Positions 56,412-64,000 of a stretch of DNA of 64,000 nucleotides are shown piece by piece. The translations under genes were made by a program, and so were the position numbers. The DNA comes from an uncultured Eggerthellaceae bacterium (GTDB lineage Bacteria; Actinomycetota; Coriobacteriia; Coriobacteriales; Eggerthellaceae): contig CAJUQH010000001.1 of assembly GCA_910588095.1 (NCBI GenBank), positions 248,001-312,000 of the forward strand. Reading direction: 5' to 3'. Position 1 is the first letter of the stretch. Every line of letters begins with the position of its first letter. The notes beneath the pieces are model-generated. The model made no database searches, was not told where the DNA came from, and was given only the letters and a program-made list of their open reading frames with translations.

Positions 56412-57303
56412 CGTCAACATCGCCGATGCCGCCCTCATCTTCGAGGGTGGCGGCATGCGCGCGAGCTATACGGCTGGCGCGGTGGTCACGCTCATAGAGG
56501 CTGATCTGGGGTTCGCCGACGTGTTCGGCATCTCGGCGGGCTCCAGCCATACGGCCAATTACGTCGCGCGCGATGCCCAGCGCGCCCGCGCAGCCTTCAC
56601 CGATTTCGTTACGTACCCGGGCTTCGGCGGCCTGGGTTCGTTCTTGCGCGGCAATGGCTACTTCAATGGGCCTTACCTGTACGAGGGTATTGCCGAGCAG
56701 ATGGCTGCCACCGGCGACCCGCTGGCTTTCAAGTGGGATGTCTTCTGCGCGAACCCGGCCCAGGTGCATATCGAGGCCTTCGACTGGGACACGGGCGACA
56801 CGGTGGCGTGGACCAAGGCCGACATGCCCACCATGCGCGACCTGCTGTTGCGGGTGCGCGCTTCGTCGACCATGCCCCTGTTCATGCCGCCCACCACCAT
56901 CGACGGGCGCACTTACATGGATGGCGGCATGGGCACGAGCTGGGGCATCCCGCTCCACCGCGCCCAGGCTTGCGGTTACGAGCGCTTCTTCATCGTGCGC
57001 ACCCAGTCGCGCGGCTACCGCAAGAAGCCCATGGGGAAGGCCGCCCAGGCTGCGTTCCGTCTGCTGTTCTGCAAGCATCCTCTGGTGGCGCAGGCCACCA
57101 TCGAGCGCTGGCAGCACTACAACGCCCTGCTCGATGAGGTGGAGCAGCTTGAGCGCCAGGGCGCGGCTTACGTGTTCTACCCCGAGAGCATGGCCGTCAC
57201 GAACCGCACCACCGATCACGCGGCGCTCGTGGCCAGCTATGAGGCCGGGTACGCCCAGGCCCAGCGCGAGCTCGAAGCCTGGCACCGCTTCCTCAGCCGC
57301 TGA
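56398..57303 (+). CDS. Patatin-like phospholipase family protein
   Basis: A 301-aa RssA/YjjU-type patatin. Oxyanion loop FEGGGMRASYTAG at the N-terminus, nucleophile elbow GISAGSS near 43, and catalytic Asp in DGGMG. It hydrolyses acyl esters in the cytoplasm; the substrate is unknown. Its ATG is inside the end of glmM, so it is coupled to it. Confidence 0.9.
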   Translation: MPAPSVNIADAALIFEGGGMRASYTAGAVVTLIEADLGFADVFGISAGSSHTANYVARDAQRARAAFTDFVTYPGFGGLGSFLRGNGYFNGPYLYEGIAEQMAATGDPLAFKWDVFCANPAQVHIEAFDWDTGDTVAWTKADMPTMRDLLLRVRASSTMPLFMPPTTIDGRTYMDGGMGTSWGIPLHRAQACGYERFFIVRTQSRGYRKKPMGKAAQAAFRLLFCKHPLVAQATIERWQHYNALLDEVEQLERQGAAYVFYPESMAVTNRTTDHAALVASYEAGYAQAQRELEAWHRFLSR

Positions 57304-57700
57304 GCCTGTCTGTGCTTCGTGCGACGTAGTCCGCTCCGCGTTTATTCATAGCAAGAGGGCGCTTTAACTCCTAACCCCATCCACCGCATTCCTTGGTGCA
57401 ATGCTTAGTAGGCATTCGTCAGGCAGGATCGACTACAACCTTCCGGTTGTCCGGCTATCGCCTGGTTCGATTGCTGCAGCACGCACGGCAACCTGCGGAT
57501 TGTTCCGCTGGTATTCGCCCGGTGCTTTCCGCGATGGTTCGCCGACAAGGTACCGGCAGCATTCCTGATGGATGGCCGCTGCGGCCCCGGTATTAGTCCG
57601 GCTGTTTTGCTGGAGCTGTGTCGATTTTTGCGGATACGGCTTCGCTAGGATGGGATCAGATATAAGGCATTCACCGCATCCGAGAGAGGAGCTAGCGTCC
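57304..57700 (+). other. 397-bp intergenic region before the Rpn-like gene
   Basis: No gene recognised on either strand. It has a small perfect hairpin ACAACC-TTCC-GGTTGT (57435-57450) and several GC-rich short inverted repeats; composition is coding-like, so it may be decayed coding DNA. AGGAG lies 10 bp before the ATG at 57701. Confidence 0.45.
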
Positions 57701-58513
57701 ATGGACGAACGGACCCGCTATCCCATCACCTGCGCCCCTGTCTTCGACATGGTCATGCGCGATGCCAGCCTGTGCCGCAGCTTCGTGGAGCGCGTGCTCG
57801 GCATCGAGATAGGGTCCATCTCTTACCATGCCATAGAGCATGTCACGTCTCCTGCCCTCGACGCGCGCGGCGTGCGCCTTGATGCCTTCTTGAAGGGCAC
57901 GGGCGCGGTGTACAACATAGAGATGCAGGCCTACCGCCAAGCGGCCCTCGGCAAGCGCCTGCGCTACCATCAGGCGGCGCTTGACACGGAAGCCTCCGAG
58001 AAGGGCTCTGAGTTCAAGGGGCTGCCGGAGAGCTACATCGTGTTCGTGTGCGACTACGACCCGTTCAAGCTCGGGCTTCCGGTCTACGACATCGAGCGCA
58101 CGTGCGCGCAGGCACCAGGGCTTGTGGTAGGGGATGCCTCGCACTGGCGCGTGCTCAATGCGCGGGCTTGGGCAGCAGAGCCTGACCCTGGGCTCGGCAA
58201 GCTGCTAGAATATATAGCGACAGGCAACCCCGATGATGCGCTGACCGAACGGCTCGATGCCATGGTCGACGACATCAACGCAGACCCTGAACGGAGGGCG
58301 CGCATGAACGGCTTCATGACCCTTGAGCACAGCATGGCAGCCCTTGCTGCGGAGCGCTATGAGGAAGGCGAGGCAGCTGGTATGGAGAAGGCTCAAGCCC
58401 GCTATGGGGCGCTCGTCGACCGCCTGCTCGATGACAATCGCCTCGACGACCTCAAGCAATCAGCTGCCGACCCGCAGCGGCTCGAAGCGCTTTTCAAAGA
58501 GTACGACCTGTAG
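57701..58513 (+). CDS. Rpn-family PD-(D/E)XK nuclease / transposase-like protein
   Basis: A 270-aa protein of the recombination-promoting nuclease group. The nuclease core is visible: an Asp in GVRLDAFLK followed by NIEMQAY (E-x-Q) at about residues 65-85, then YIVFVCDYDPF. The C-terminal third is helical and charged. Such genes are mobile or defence-linked and often vary between strains. Start ATG 57701 with AGGAG upstream; longer frames are non-conserved. Confidence 0.87.
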   Translation: MDERTRYPITCAPVFDMVMRDASLCRSFVERVLGIEIGSISYHAIEHVTSPALDARGVRLDAFLKGTGAVYNIEMQAYRQAALGKRLRYHQAALDTEASEKGSEFKGLPESYIVFVCDYDPFKLGLPVYDIERTCAQAPGLVVGDASHWRVLNARAWAAEPDPGLGKLLEYIATGNPDDALTERLDAMVDDINADPERRARMNGFMTLEHSMAALAAERYEEGEAAGMEKAQARYGALVDRLLDDNRLDDLKQSAADPQRLEALFKEYDL

Positions 58514-58585
58514 GCTCATTGCGCGAGCATCCATCGCCATCAGCCCTTAAGCCATCGCTCGGCTGCCTCACGGCAGGATCAGCTA

Positions 58586-58613
58586 TTGCACAATCGCAGA
58601 TTTGTGCTACCAT
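58586..58613 (+). promoter_or_regulatory. argGH promoter
   Basis: TTGCAC (58586-58591), 16-bp spacer, extended -10 TGC-TACCAT (58608-58613), about 30 bp before the leader ATG. Confidence 0.6.
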
Positions 58614-58643
58614 GCTCAAGACGCGAACTTAAGGAAGGCAGCG

Positions 58644-58739
58644 ATGCAGCTCGAAAAGGCACACATTTTCGATACGGCTCCCGTAGCCGGTGCTGCTGCA
58701 TATCTGCGCGCTCGCGCTAACCGACGACGACTCAGCTAG
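58644..58739 (+). CDS. Arginine-rich leader peptide of the argGH attenuator
   Basis: A 31-codon frame with strong SD AAGGAAGG and ATG 58644. The last third, YLRARANRRRLS, has five Arg codons, three of them consecutive CGA (58722-58730). The final codons and stop are part of the terminator stem. A ribosome stalled on the CGA codons for lack of Arg-tRNA would cover the 5' arm and allow read-through into argG; with enough arginine the hairpin forms. The mechanism is inferred from layout; too short for standard gene finders. Confidence 0.8.
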   Translation: MQLEKAHIFDTAPVAGAAAYLRARANRRRLS

Positions 58740-58756
58740 AGTCGCCGTTTCTTTTT
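58724..58756 (+). terminator. Attenuator terminator in front of argG
   Basis: Core stem CGACTC/GAGTCG (58728-58733 / 58739-58744), loop AGCTA, extended by ACG/CGT with one mismatch, followed by TTTCTTTTT. Its 5' arm is the run of Arg codons of the leader peptide. Confidence 0.85.
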
Positions 58757-58891
58757 GGGGGCGCTACCCAGACGCCCTCGCAAAAACCCGAACGGCATAG
58801 GCTCGACTAACCCGCGCAGCTTCGGTGCGTTCCGGCCCGGTTGCGCTCTGGGCTCTCGCGCGCTGGCTATCAAGGAAAGGAAACGATCATC

Positions 58892-60220
58892 ATGGCGCAG
58901 AAGGAAAAGGCGATACTGGCATACTCCGGCGGTCTTGACACCTCGGTGTGCATCAAGTGGCTGCAGGAGAAGTACGACCTCGACGTCATCGCGGTGGTGG
59001 GCGACGTGGGGCAGGAGCATTCCGGCCTCGAGGCCGTGAAGGCCAAGGCCCTGGCAACCGGCGCGGTCGAGTGCCTAGTGGTCGACATGCGCGAGACCTT
59101 CGCCGCGGAATATCTGAGCTGCGCCATGGCCGCCAACGCCATGTACGAGAACAAGTACCCCCTCGTGAGCGCCCTCTCGCGGCCGCTCATCGTGAAGCAC
59201 CTCGTGGACGCCGCCCATACCTACGGCGCCAAGTACATCGCCCACGGCTGCACGGGCAAGGGCAACGACCAGGTGCGCTTCGAGGCATCCATCCTCATGC
59301 TGGACCCCTCCCTCGAGATCATCGCGCCGGTGCGCGATTGGGACCTGGGCTGCCGGGCCGACGAGATGGCCTGGGCCGAGGCTCACGGCATCAGCGTGCC
59401 CACCACCCAGGCTTCGCCGTATTCCATCGACGACAACCTGTGGGGCCGGGCCATCGAGTGCGGCGTGCTGGAGGACCCCTGGGCCGAGCCGCCGGCTGAC
59501 ATCTACACCATGACCACCGACCCCATGCAGGCGCCCGACGAGCCCACCTACGTCGAGGTGTCCTTCGAGGCGGGCATCCCCTGCGCGCTGGACGGCAAGG
59601 CCATGAGCTTCCTCGACATCGTCTACGCCATGAACGACATCGCCGGCTCCAACGGCTTCGGCCGCATCGACATGGTGGAGAACCGGCTCGTGGGCGTGAA
59701 GAGCCGCGAGTGCTACGAGGCCCCCGGCGCCCTGGCCCTCATCCAGGCCCACAAAGCGCTCGAAGACCTCACCCTCGAGCGGGGCGTCCTGCACTACAAG
59801 CTGGGCATCGAGCAGACCTGGGCCGAGCAGGTGTACAACGGCCTGTGGTTCTCGCCGCTGAAGGAGGCCCTGGACGCCTTCCTGGCCAACACCCAGCAGT
59901 GCGTCACCGGCACCGTCAAGCTGAAGCTCTACAAGGGCAATTGCACGGTGGTCGGCCGCAAGAGCGACTATTCCCTGTACAATTACGAGCTAGCCACGTA
60001 CGATGCCACCGACCAGTTCGACCATCAGGCCGCCAAGGGCTTCATCGATCTGCACGTGCTCACCTGCAAGGAGTGGGCGAAGAACCGGCTGGACATGGGC
60101 GTCGACCTGCACCAGTTCAAGGCGGTGGCCTCCACGGCTGACGAGTTCACAGCTACCAACTCGGCCGTGGTCGAGGAAGCCGAGGCCGTCATGAAGGCTG
60201 CGGACAAGGTGAAGGCCTAA
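58892..60220 (+). CDS. argG: Argininosuccinate synthase
   Basis: A 442-aa enzyme joining citrulline and aspartate with ATP. The PP-loop AYSGGLDTSV is at residues about 9-18, and GCTGKGNDQVRFE and the citrulline-site SPYSIDDNLWGR are present. ATG 58892 follows AAGGAAAGG; the longer frame is non-conserved. Longer than many ArgG (about 400 aa). Likely cotranscribed with argH and controlled by the upstream attenuator. Confidence 0.97.
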   Translation: MAQKEKAILAYSGGLDTSVCIKWLQEKYDLDVIAVVGDVGQEHSGLEAVKAKALATGAVECLVVDMRETFAAEYLSCAMAANAMYENKYPLVSALSRPLIVKHLVDAAHTYGAKYIAHGCTGKGNDQVRFEASILMLDPSLEIIAPVRDWDLGCRADEMAWAEAHGISVPTTQASPYSIDDNLWGRAIECGVLEDPWAEPPADIYTMTTDPMQAPDEPTYVEVSFEAGIPCALDGKAMSFLDIVYAMNDIAGSNGFGRIDMVENRLVGVKSRECYEAPGALALIQAHKALEDLTLERGVLHYKLGIEQTWAEQVYNGLWFSPLKEALDAFLANTQQCVTGTVKLKLYKGNCTVVGRKSDYSLYNYELATYDATDQFDHQAAKGFIDLHVLTCKEWAKNRLDMGVDLHQFKAVASTADEFTATNSAVVEEAEAVMKAADKVKA

Positions 60221-60333
60221 GCGCAGCGCGCAGGCACGCAGGAAGCACGCGGGGCAGGGGGCAGAACCCCTTGTCCCAGGGCATGGCAGGGGAGCACCCT
60301 GCCATGCGTGCGAATAGGGAAAGGAAGGCCTCA

Positions 60334-61722
60334 ATGGCACTCTGGTCGGGAAGGTTCGAGGAAGGCGCCGACGCCTTCACGCAGCGCTTCGGCGCTTCGC
60401 TGCCCGTCGACCGCAAGCTGTACGCCCAGGACATCGCGGGTTCGAAGGCCCACGCCGCCATGCTGGCCGCCCAGGGCGTCATCAGCGACGAGGATGCCCA
60501 AGCCATCACCAAGGGCCTCGATGGCATCCAGGCCGACATCGAGGCCGGGGCCTTCTCCTTCGATGTCAACGACGAGGACATCCACATGGCCATCGAGGGC
60601 GAGCTCACCCGGCGCATCGGCACGGCCGGCGCGCGGTTGCATACGGGCCGCAGCCGCAACGACCAGGTGGCCACCGACACGCGGCTCTACGCCAAGGCGC
60701 GCTGCGCCCAGCTCATGGAGGCCAACCTCGAGCTGCGCCATGTGCTCGTGCAGCAGGCGCAAGCCCACTTCGACGTGGTGCTGCCCGGTTACACCCACAT
60801 GCAGCATGCCCAGCCCGTGCTGCTCTCCCATCATCTGCTGGCCTACGTGTGGATGCTCGGGCGCGACTTCGAGCGCCTGGCGGCGGCGCGCGACGCAGCT
60901 GACGTGAGCCCGCTCGGGGCGGCGGCGCTGGCGGGCACCACCTATCCGCTCGACCGCCACGCCACGGCGTCGGCACTCGGCTTCAGCGGCCCGGTGCCCA
61001 ACTCCCTCGATGCGGTGAGCGACCGCGACTTCCTGCTGGACCTGCTGTATGCGGCCAGCGTGTCGTGCATCCACCTGAGCCGCTTGTGCGAGGAGGTCAT
61101 CCTGTGGTCCACGGCGGAGTTCGGCTTCATCACGCTGTCCGATGCCTACTCTACGGGTTCGTCCATCATGCCCCAGAAGAAGAATCCCGATTTCGCCGAG
61201 CTCATCCGCGGCAAGTCCGGCCGAGTGGTGGGCGACCTCATGGCCCTGCTCATGACGCTGAAGGCGCTGCCGCTGGCCTACAACAAGGACCTCCAGGAAG
61301 ACAAGGAAGGCGCCATCGACGCTGCCGACACGCTGCATGACTGCTATCGCTGCGCTGCGGGCATGGTGTCCACCATGACCGTGCACCCCGAGGCCATGAT
61401 GGCCCAAGCCAAGAAGGGGTACCTGGCCGCTACCGACGTGGCCGACTACCTGGCCAAGAAGGGGATGCCCTTCCGCCAGGCCCATGAGGTGGTGGGCCAT
61501 CTGGTGCTGCTGTGCGACAAGCGCGGCTGCGATCTGGACGACCTTTCCCTGGCCGACTTCCAGGCCGAGAGCAGCCTGTTCGAGGCTGACATAACCGAGC
61601 AGCTGGACCTGCGCCGCATCGCCGACGCCCGCACGACGTTCGGCGGCACGGGCTCGTCGGCCGTGCGCGAGCAGATGGCCGCCGTCGAAGCGGCCCTGGC
61701 GGCTGACGCGGCGCGCTTGTAG
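60334..61722 (+). CDS. argH: Argininosuccinate lyase
   Basis: A 462-aa fumarase/aspartase-superfamily lyase producing arginine and fumarate. Starts with LWSGRFEEGADAFTQRF; TGRSRNDQVATD and the signature GSSIMPQKKNPD near 275 are intact. ATG 60334 follows AAGGAAGG. It is 113 bp after argG, completing the last two steps of arginine synthesis. Confidence 0.97.
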   Translation: MALWSGRFEEGADAFTQRFGASLPVDRKLYAQDIAGSKAHAAMLAAQGVISDEDAQAITKGLDGIQADIEAGAFSFDVNDEDIHMAIEGELTRRIGTAGARLHTGRSRNDQVATDTRLYAKARCAQLMEANLELRHVLVQQAQAHFDVVLPGYTHMQHAQPVLLSHHLLAYVWMLGRDFERLAAARDAADVSPLGAAALAGTTYPLDRHATASALGFSGPVPNSLDAVSDRDFLLDLLYAASVSCIHLSRLCEEVILWSTAEFGFITLSDAYSTGSSIMPQKKNPDFAELIRGKSGRVVGDLMALLMTLKALPLAYNKDLQEDKEGAIDAADTLHDCYRCAAGMVSTMTVHPEAMMAQAKKGYLAATDVADYLAKKGMPFRQAHEVVGHLVLLCDKRGCDLDDLSLADFQAESSLFEADITEQLDLRRIADARTTFGGTGSSAVREQMAAVEAALAADAARL

Positions 61723-61873
61723 CGGCTGCGCAGCCCCGCGTTCGTGCGCACCTTGTGGAGAATTCCTTAGAACATTCTGCCTTTCGAGCCGCCACCCCGC
61801 TCACCAGGATTCCCCTGAACGGCCTGATGGTACAATAGCCTGCGGTCCTATCGAATGAAACCTGGAGGTGCGT

Positions 61874-64000
61874 GTGAGTTCGCGGGCTCTCAAAGGTCGT
61901 CACGGCATACGCAAGAGCGACAAGAAAACCATCCTGCTGGTCATCATCGCCATCATAGCTGCGCTGGTGGTCACCGCGTGCGTCGCGGTGTCTGCCCTGG
62001 CGCGCACGGCGCTGGAAGACCTGCCCGATTACTCCAATGCTGACGCCTACAACAGCGCGCGCCCCACGGTGGTGTACGCTTCCGACCGCGAGACGGTGCT
62101 GGCCGAGTTCCAGCTCGAGAACCGTCACCCGGTCACCCTGGCCGACATCAACCAGTTCGTGCTCGACGGCACCGTTGCCACCGAGGACGAGCGCTTCTAC
62201 TCCCACAACGGGGTCGACCTCATGGGCGTCGGCCGCGCAGTGGTCAACAACCTGCTGGGCGGCGCGCTGGAGGGTGCGTCCACCATCACCCAGCAGTTCG
62301 TGCGCAACACCATCCTGTCCGAGGAGATGAGCGACATCACGGTGAAGCGCAAGCTGCGCGAGATGTACATCTCGCTGAAGCTCGAGGAGCAGTACGAGAA
62401 GGACGAGATACTGCTCATGTACCTGAACACCATCAACTACGGCTCGGGCGCCTACGGCATCGAGGCGGCGGCCGAGCGCTACTTCTCGAAGCACGCGAAG
62501 GACCTCACCCTGGCCGAAGCGGCCACGCTGGTGGGCGTCCCGCAGTCGCCGACCTACAACAACCCCATCGACAACCCTGAGAACTGCGTGGCCCGCCGCA
62601 ACCTGGTGCTCGACCGCATGGTCTCCAACGGCTATGTGAGCGCCGAGGACGCCGCGGCTGCCAAGGAGGAGCCGTTGACGCTCAACGAGACGGTGCCCTC
62701 CACCACGGGCATCGAGGCGTATCCTTACTTCACCAGCTACGTGCGCAACCAGCTTTCTGACGCCGAGGGCAAGTACGCCTACTCCACCGCCGAGATATTC
62801 AAGGGCGGCCTGACCGTCTACACCACGCTCGACGTGGAGGCGCAGAAGGCGGCCGAGGCAGCAGCTGAGGAGAAGCTAGCCGAGGTCGGCAGCGAGTACG
62901 AGGTGGGCCTCGTGGCCATCGACCCCGACAACGGCTACATCAAGGCCATGATCGGCGGCAAGGACTACGATGCCACCCAGGTGAACATGGCCACGGGCGA
63001 GGGTGGCAGCGGCCGCCAGTCCGGCTCGTCGTTCAAGACGTTCACCTTGCTGGCCGCCATCGAGGCCGGCATCGACCCGCAGACCATGATCGACTCCACC
63101 ACCACGGCCAAGTTCCCCGGCTGGACGGTGTCGAACATCAACCACGCCAACTACGGCACACGCTCCATCGCGAGCGCCTTCGAGGTGTCATCCAACACCG
63201 CCTTCGCGAGGCTGTGCCTGTACCTCACCCCGGCGAAGGTGGTCGAGATGGCGCACCGCGTGGGCATCACCTCCGAGCTGCCCGAGACTGGCGCCCTCAC
63301 CCTGGGCGCGGGATCGGTGAACCCGCTTGAGATGGCCGACGCCTACGCGACCATCGCCAACGGGGGCACCCACTACGAGGCCGAGTGCATCGAGCAGATC
63401 CTCGACAAGGACGGCAACGTCATCATCGACAACTCCGACCCGGTGGGCGAGCGCGTGATATCCGAGGAAGTGGCCTGCGCCGCCATCAAGGTCATGGAAG
63501 GCGTGGTCACCCGCGGCACCGGCACCCCGGCGCGCCTGGCCAACGGCCAGCCCGCGGCCGGCAAGACCGGCACCTCCGAGAACTACATGGACAGCTGGTT
63601 CTGCGGCATCACGCCCCAGATGTCCGTGGCCATCTGGCTGGGCGACCGTGCCGACTACGTGGACGCTAAGCCCATCTTCCCCACATGCACCAGCGTGTTC
63701 TCCAGCTTCATGAACCGCATCCTCGAGGGCCAGCCCATCGAGCAGTTCCCCACAGCTGGCTCGCCCAAGTACATCGCCAACTTCTCCAATTCCGAGTACC
63801 ACATCGGCGGCGACTACGGCAAGGGCGACGACGAGGAAGAGGAAGAGGAGAAGCCCGAAGAGGGCGATGAAGCCATCAAGCCCGAGGAGCCAGGCGGCAC
63901 CGACCCTGACCCCGGCACCGACCCCGGCCCTGGCACTGACCCCGGCACCGACCCTGATCCCGGCCCTGGCACCGACCCTGGCACTGACCCTGATCCGCCG
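61874..64000 (+). CDS. Class A penicillin-binding protein (PBP1A-like), 3' truncated by the window
   Basis: At least 709 aa. A short basic cytoplasmic N-terminus, TM at about residues 20-42, then a GT51 glycosyltransferase (TEDERFYSHNG near 107, GASTITQQ, YLNTINYGSGAYGI). The transpeptidase follows with SxxK (SSFK) at 385-388, SxN (SSNTAF) near 438 and KTG at 564. The C-terminus beyond 660 is acidic, then a Thr-Asp-Pro-Gly repeat runs off the end. The GTG start at 61874 follows GGAGG with 5-bp spacing. It polymerises and crosslinks peptidoglycan at the outer face of the membrane. Confidence 0.95.
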   Translation, partial: MSSRALKGRHGIRKSDKKTILLVIIAIIAALVVTACVAVSALARTALEDLPDYSNADAYNSARPTVVYASDRETVLAEFQLENRHPVTLADINQFVLDGTVATEDERFYSHNGVDLMGVGRAVVNNLLGGALEGASTITQQFVRNTILSEEMSDITVKRKLREMYISLKLEEQYEKDEILLMYLNTINYGSGAYGIEAAAERYFSKHAKDLTLAEAATLVGVPQSPTYNNPIDNPENCVARRNLVLDRMVSNGYVSAEDAAAAKEEPLTLNETVPSTTGIEAYPYFTSYVRNQLSDAEGKYAYSTAEIFKGGLTVYTTLDVEAQKAAEAAAEEKLAEVGSEYEVGLVAIDPDNGYIKAMIGGKDYDATQVNMATGEGGSGRQSGSSFKTFTLLAAIEAGIDPQTMIDSTTTAKFPGWTVSNINHANYGTRSIASAFEVSSNTAFARLCLYLTPAKVVEMAHRVGITSELPETGALTLGAGSVNPLEMADAYATIANGGTHYEAECIEQILDKDGNVIIDNSDPVGERVISEEVACAAIKVMEGVVTRGTGTPARLANGQPAAGKTGTSENYMDSWFCGITPQMSVAIWLGDRADYVDAKPIFPTCTSVFSSFMNRILEGQPIEQFPTAGSPKYIANFSNSEYHIGGDYGKGDDEEEEEEKPEEGDEAIKPEEPGGTDPDPGTDPGPGTDPGTDPDPGPGTDPGTDPDPP
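63897..64000 (+). repeat. Minisatellite in the PBP tail
   Basis: Imperfect repeats of ggcaccgaccctgacccc-like units encoding Thr-Asp-Pro-Asp/Gly-Pro-Gly, a flexible wall-spanning or length-variable tail. It continues past the window. Confidence 0.85.

Overview
This is a 64 kb piece of a GC-rich bacterial chromosome, most consistent with class Coriobacteriia (Actinomycetota), probably family Eggerthellaceae. The reasons are the actinobacterial heat-shock order dnaK-grpE-dnaJ-hspR-clpB, a DUF4860 protein inside a type IV pilus-like cluster, nickel/hydrogenase maturation genes (nikR, hypE), a 2-ferredoxin-type protein, and three very large secreted proteins with MBG, Listeria-Bacteroides and DUF6273 modules. 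The family assignment is inference. No rRNA, CRISPR array, insertion sequence or prophage was seen.

Layout. 0-5.6 kb: a phosphorelay made of a REC/HD-GYP/PAS/GGDEF regulator, a free Hpt protein and a hybrid histidine kinase. 5.6-11.2 kb: a secreted transglutaminase-like lipoprotein, a PilC/GspF membrane protein, four small one-TM pilin-like proteins and a PilT-type ATPase. 11.6-15.1 kb: a membrane-anchored surface protein. 15.3-18.98 kb: a frameshifted AlbA_2/winged-helix regulator, a ZIP metal transporter, and a LexA-controlled Y-family polymerase cassette. 19-23.2 kb: an NSS symporter, galE and a phosphohexomutase. 23.4-31 kb: a more AT-rich accessory stretch with a GHKL ATPase-DUF4325 fusion, a structured noncoding element, a 1494-aa surface protein, a CdiA-CT-like nuclease and higBA. 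31-33.8 kb: nikR, hypE, ferredoxin. 34.2-41.1 kb: the heat-shock operon. 41.2-43.5 kb: a flavin reductase, ybaK, tRNA-Ala and a RelB/PIN toxin-antitoxin pair. 43.7-46.2 kb: a third surface protein whose signal peptide is out of frame. 46.5-57.3 kb: rpoB, rpoC, hisE, glmM, patatin. 57.7-64 kb: an Rpn-type nuclease, argG-argH behind an arginine-rich attenuator, and a class A penicillin-binding protein cut by the window end.

Most notable. (1) Four runs of 8-9 G or C sit where they would control expression: between signal peptide and body of a surface protein, in the linker of a regulator, in the ribosome-binding region of an SOS polymerase, and between a toxin-antitoxin locus and the surface gene. 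This looks like a set of phase-variable contingency loci, although homopolymer sequencing error must be excluded. (2) A roughly 190-nt inverted-repeat element at 24971-25169, with its own promoter, a GNRA hairpin, a possible pseudoknot and competing pairings, looks like an undescribed structured RNA. (3) A 31-codon leader peptide with three consecutive Arg codons lies inside a terminator in front of argGH, which is a textbook attenuation layout. (4) RpoC carries a C-terminal segment resembling the RNA polymerase alpha CTD.
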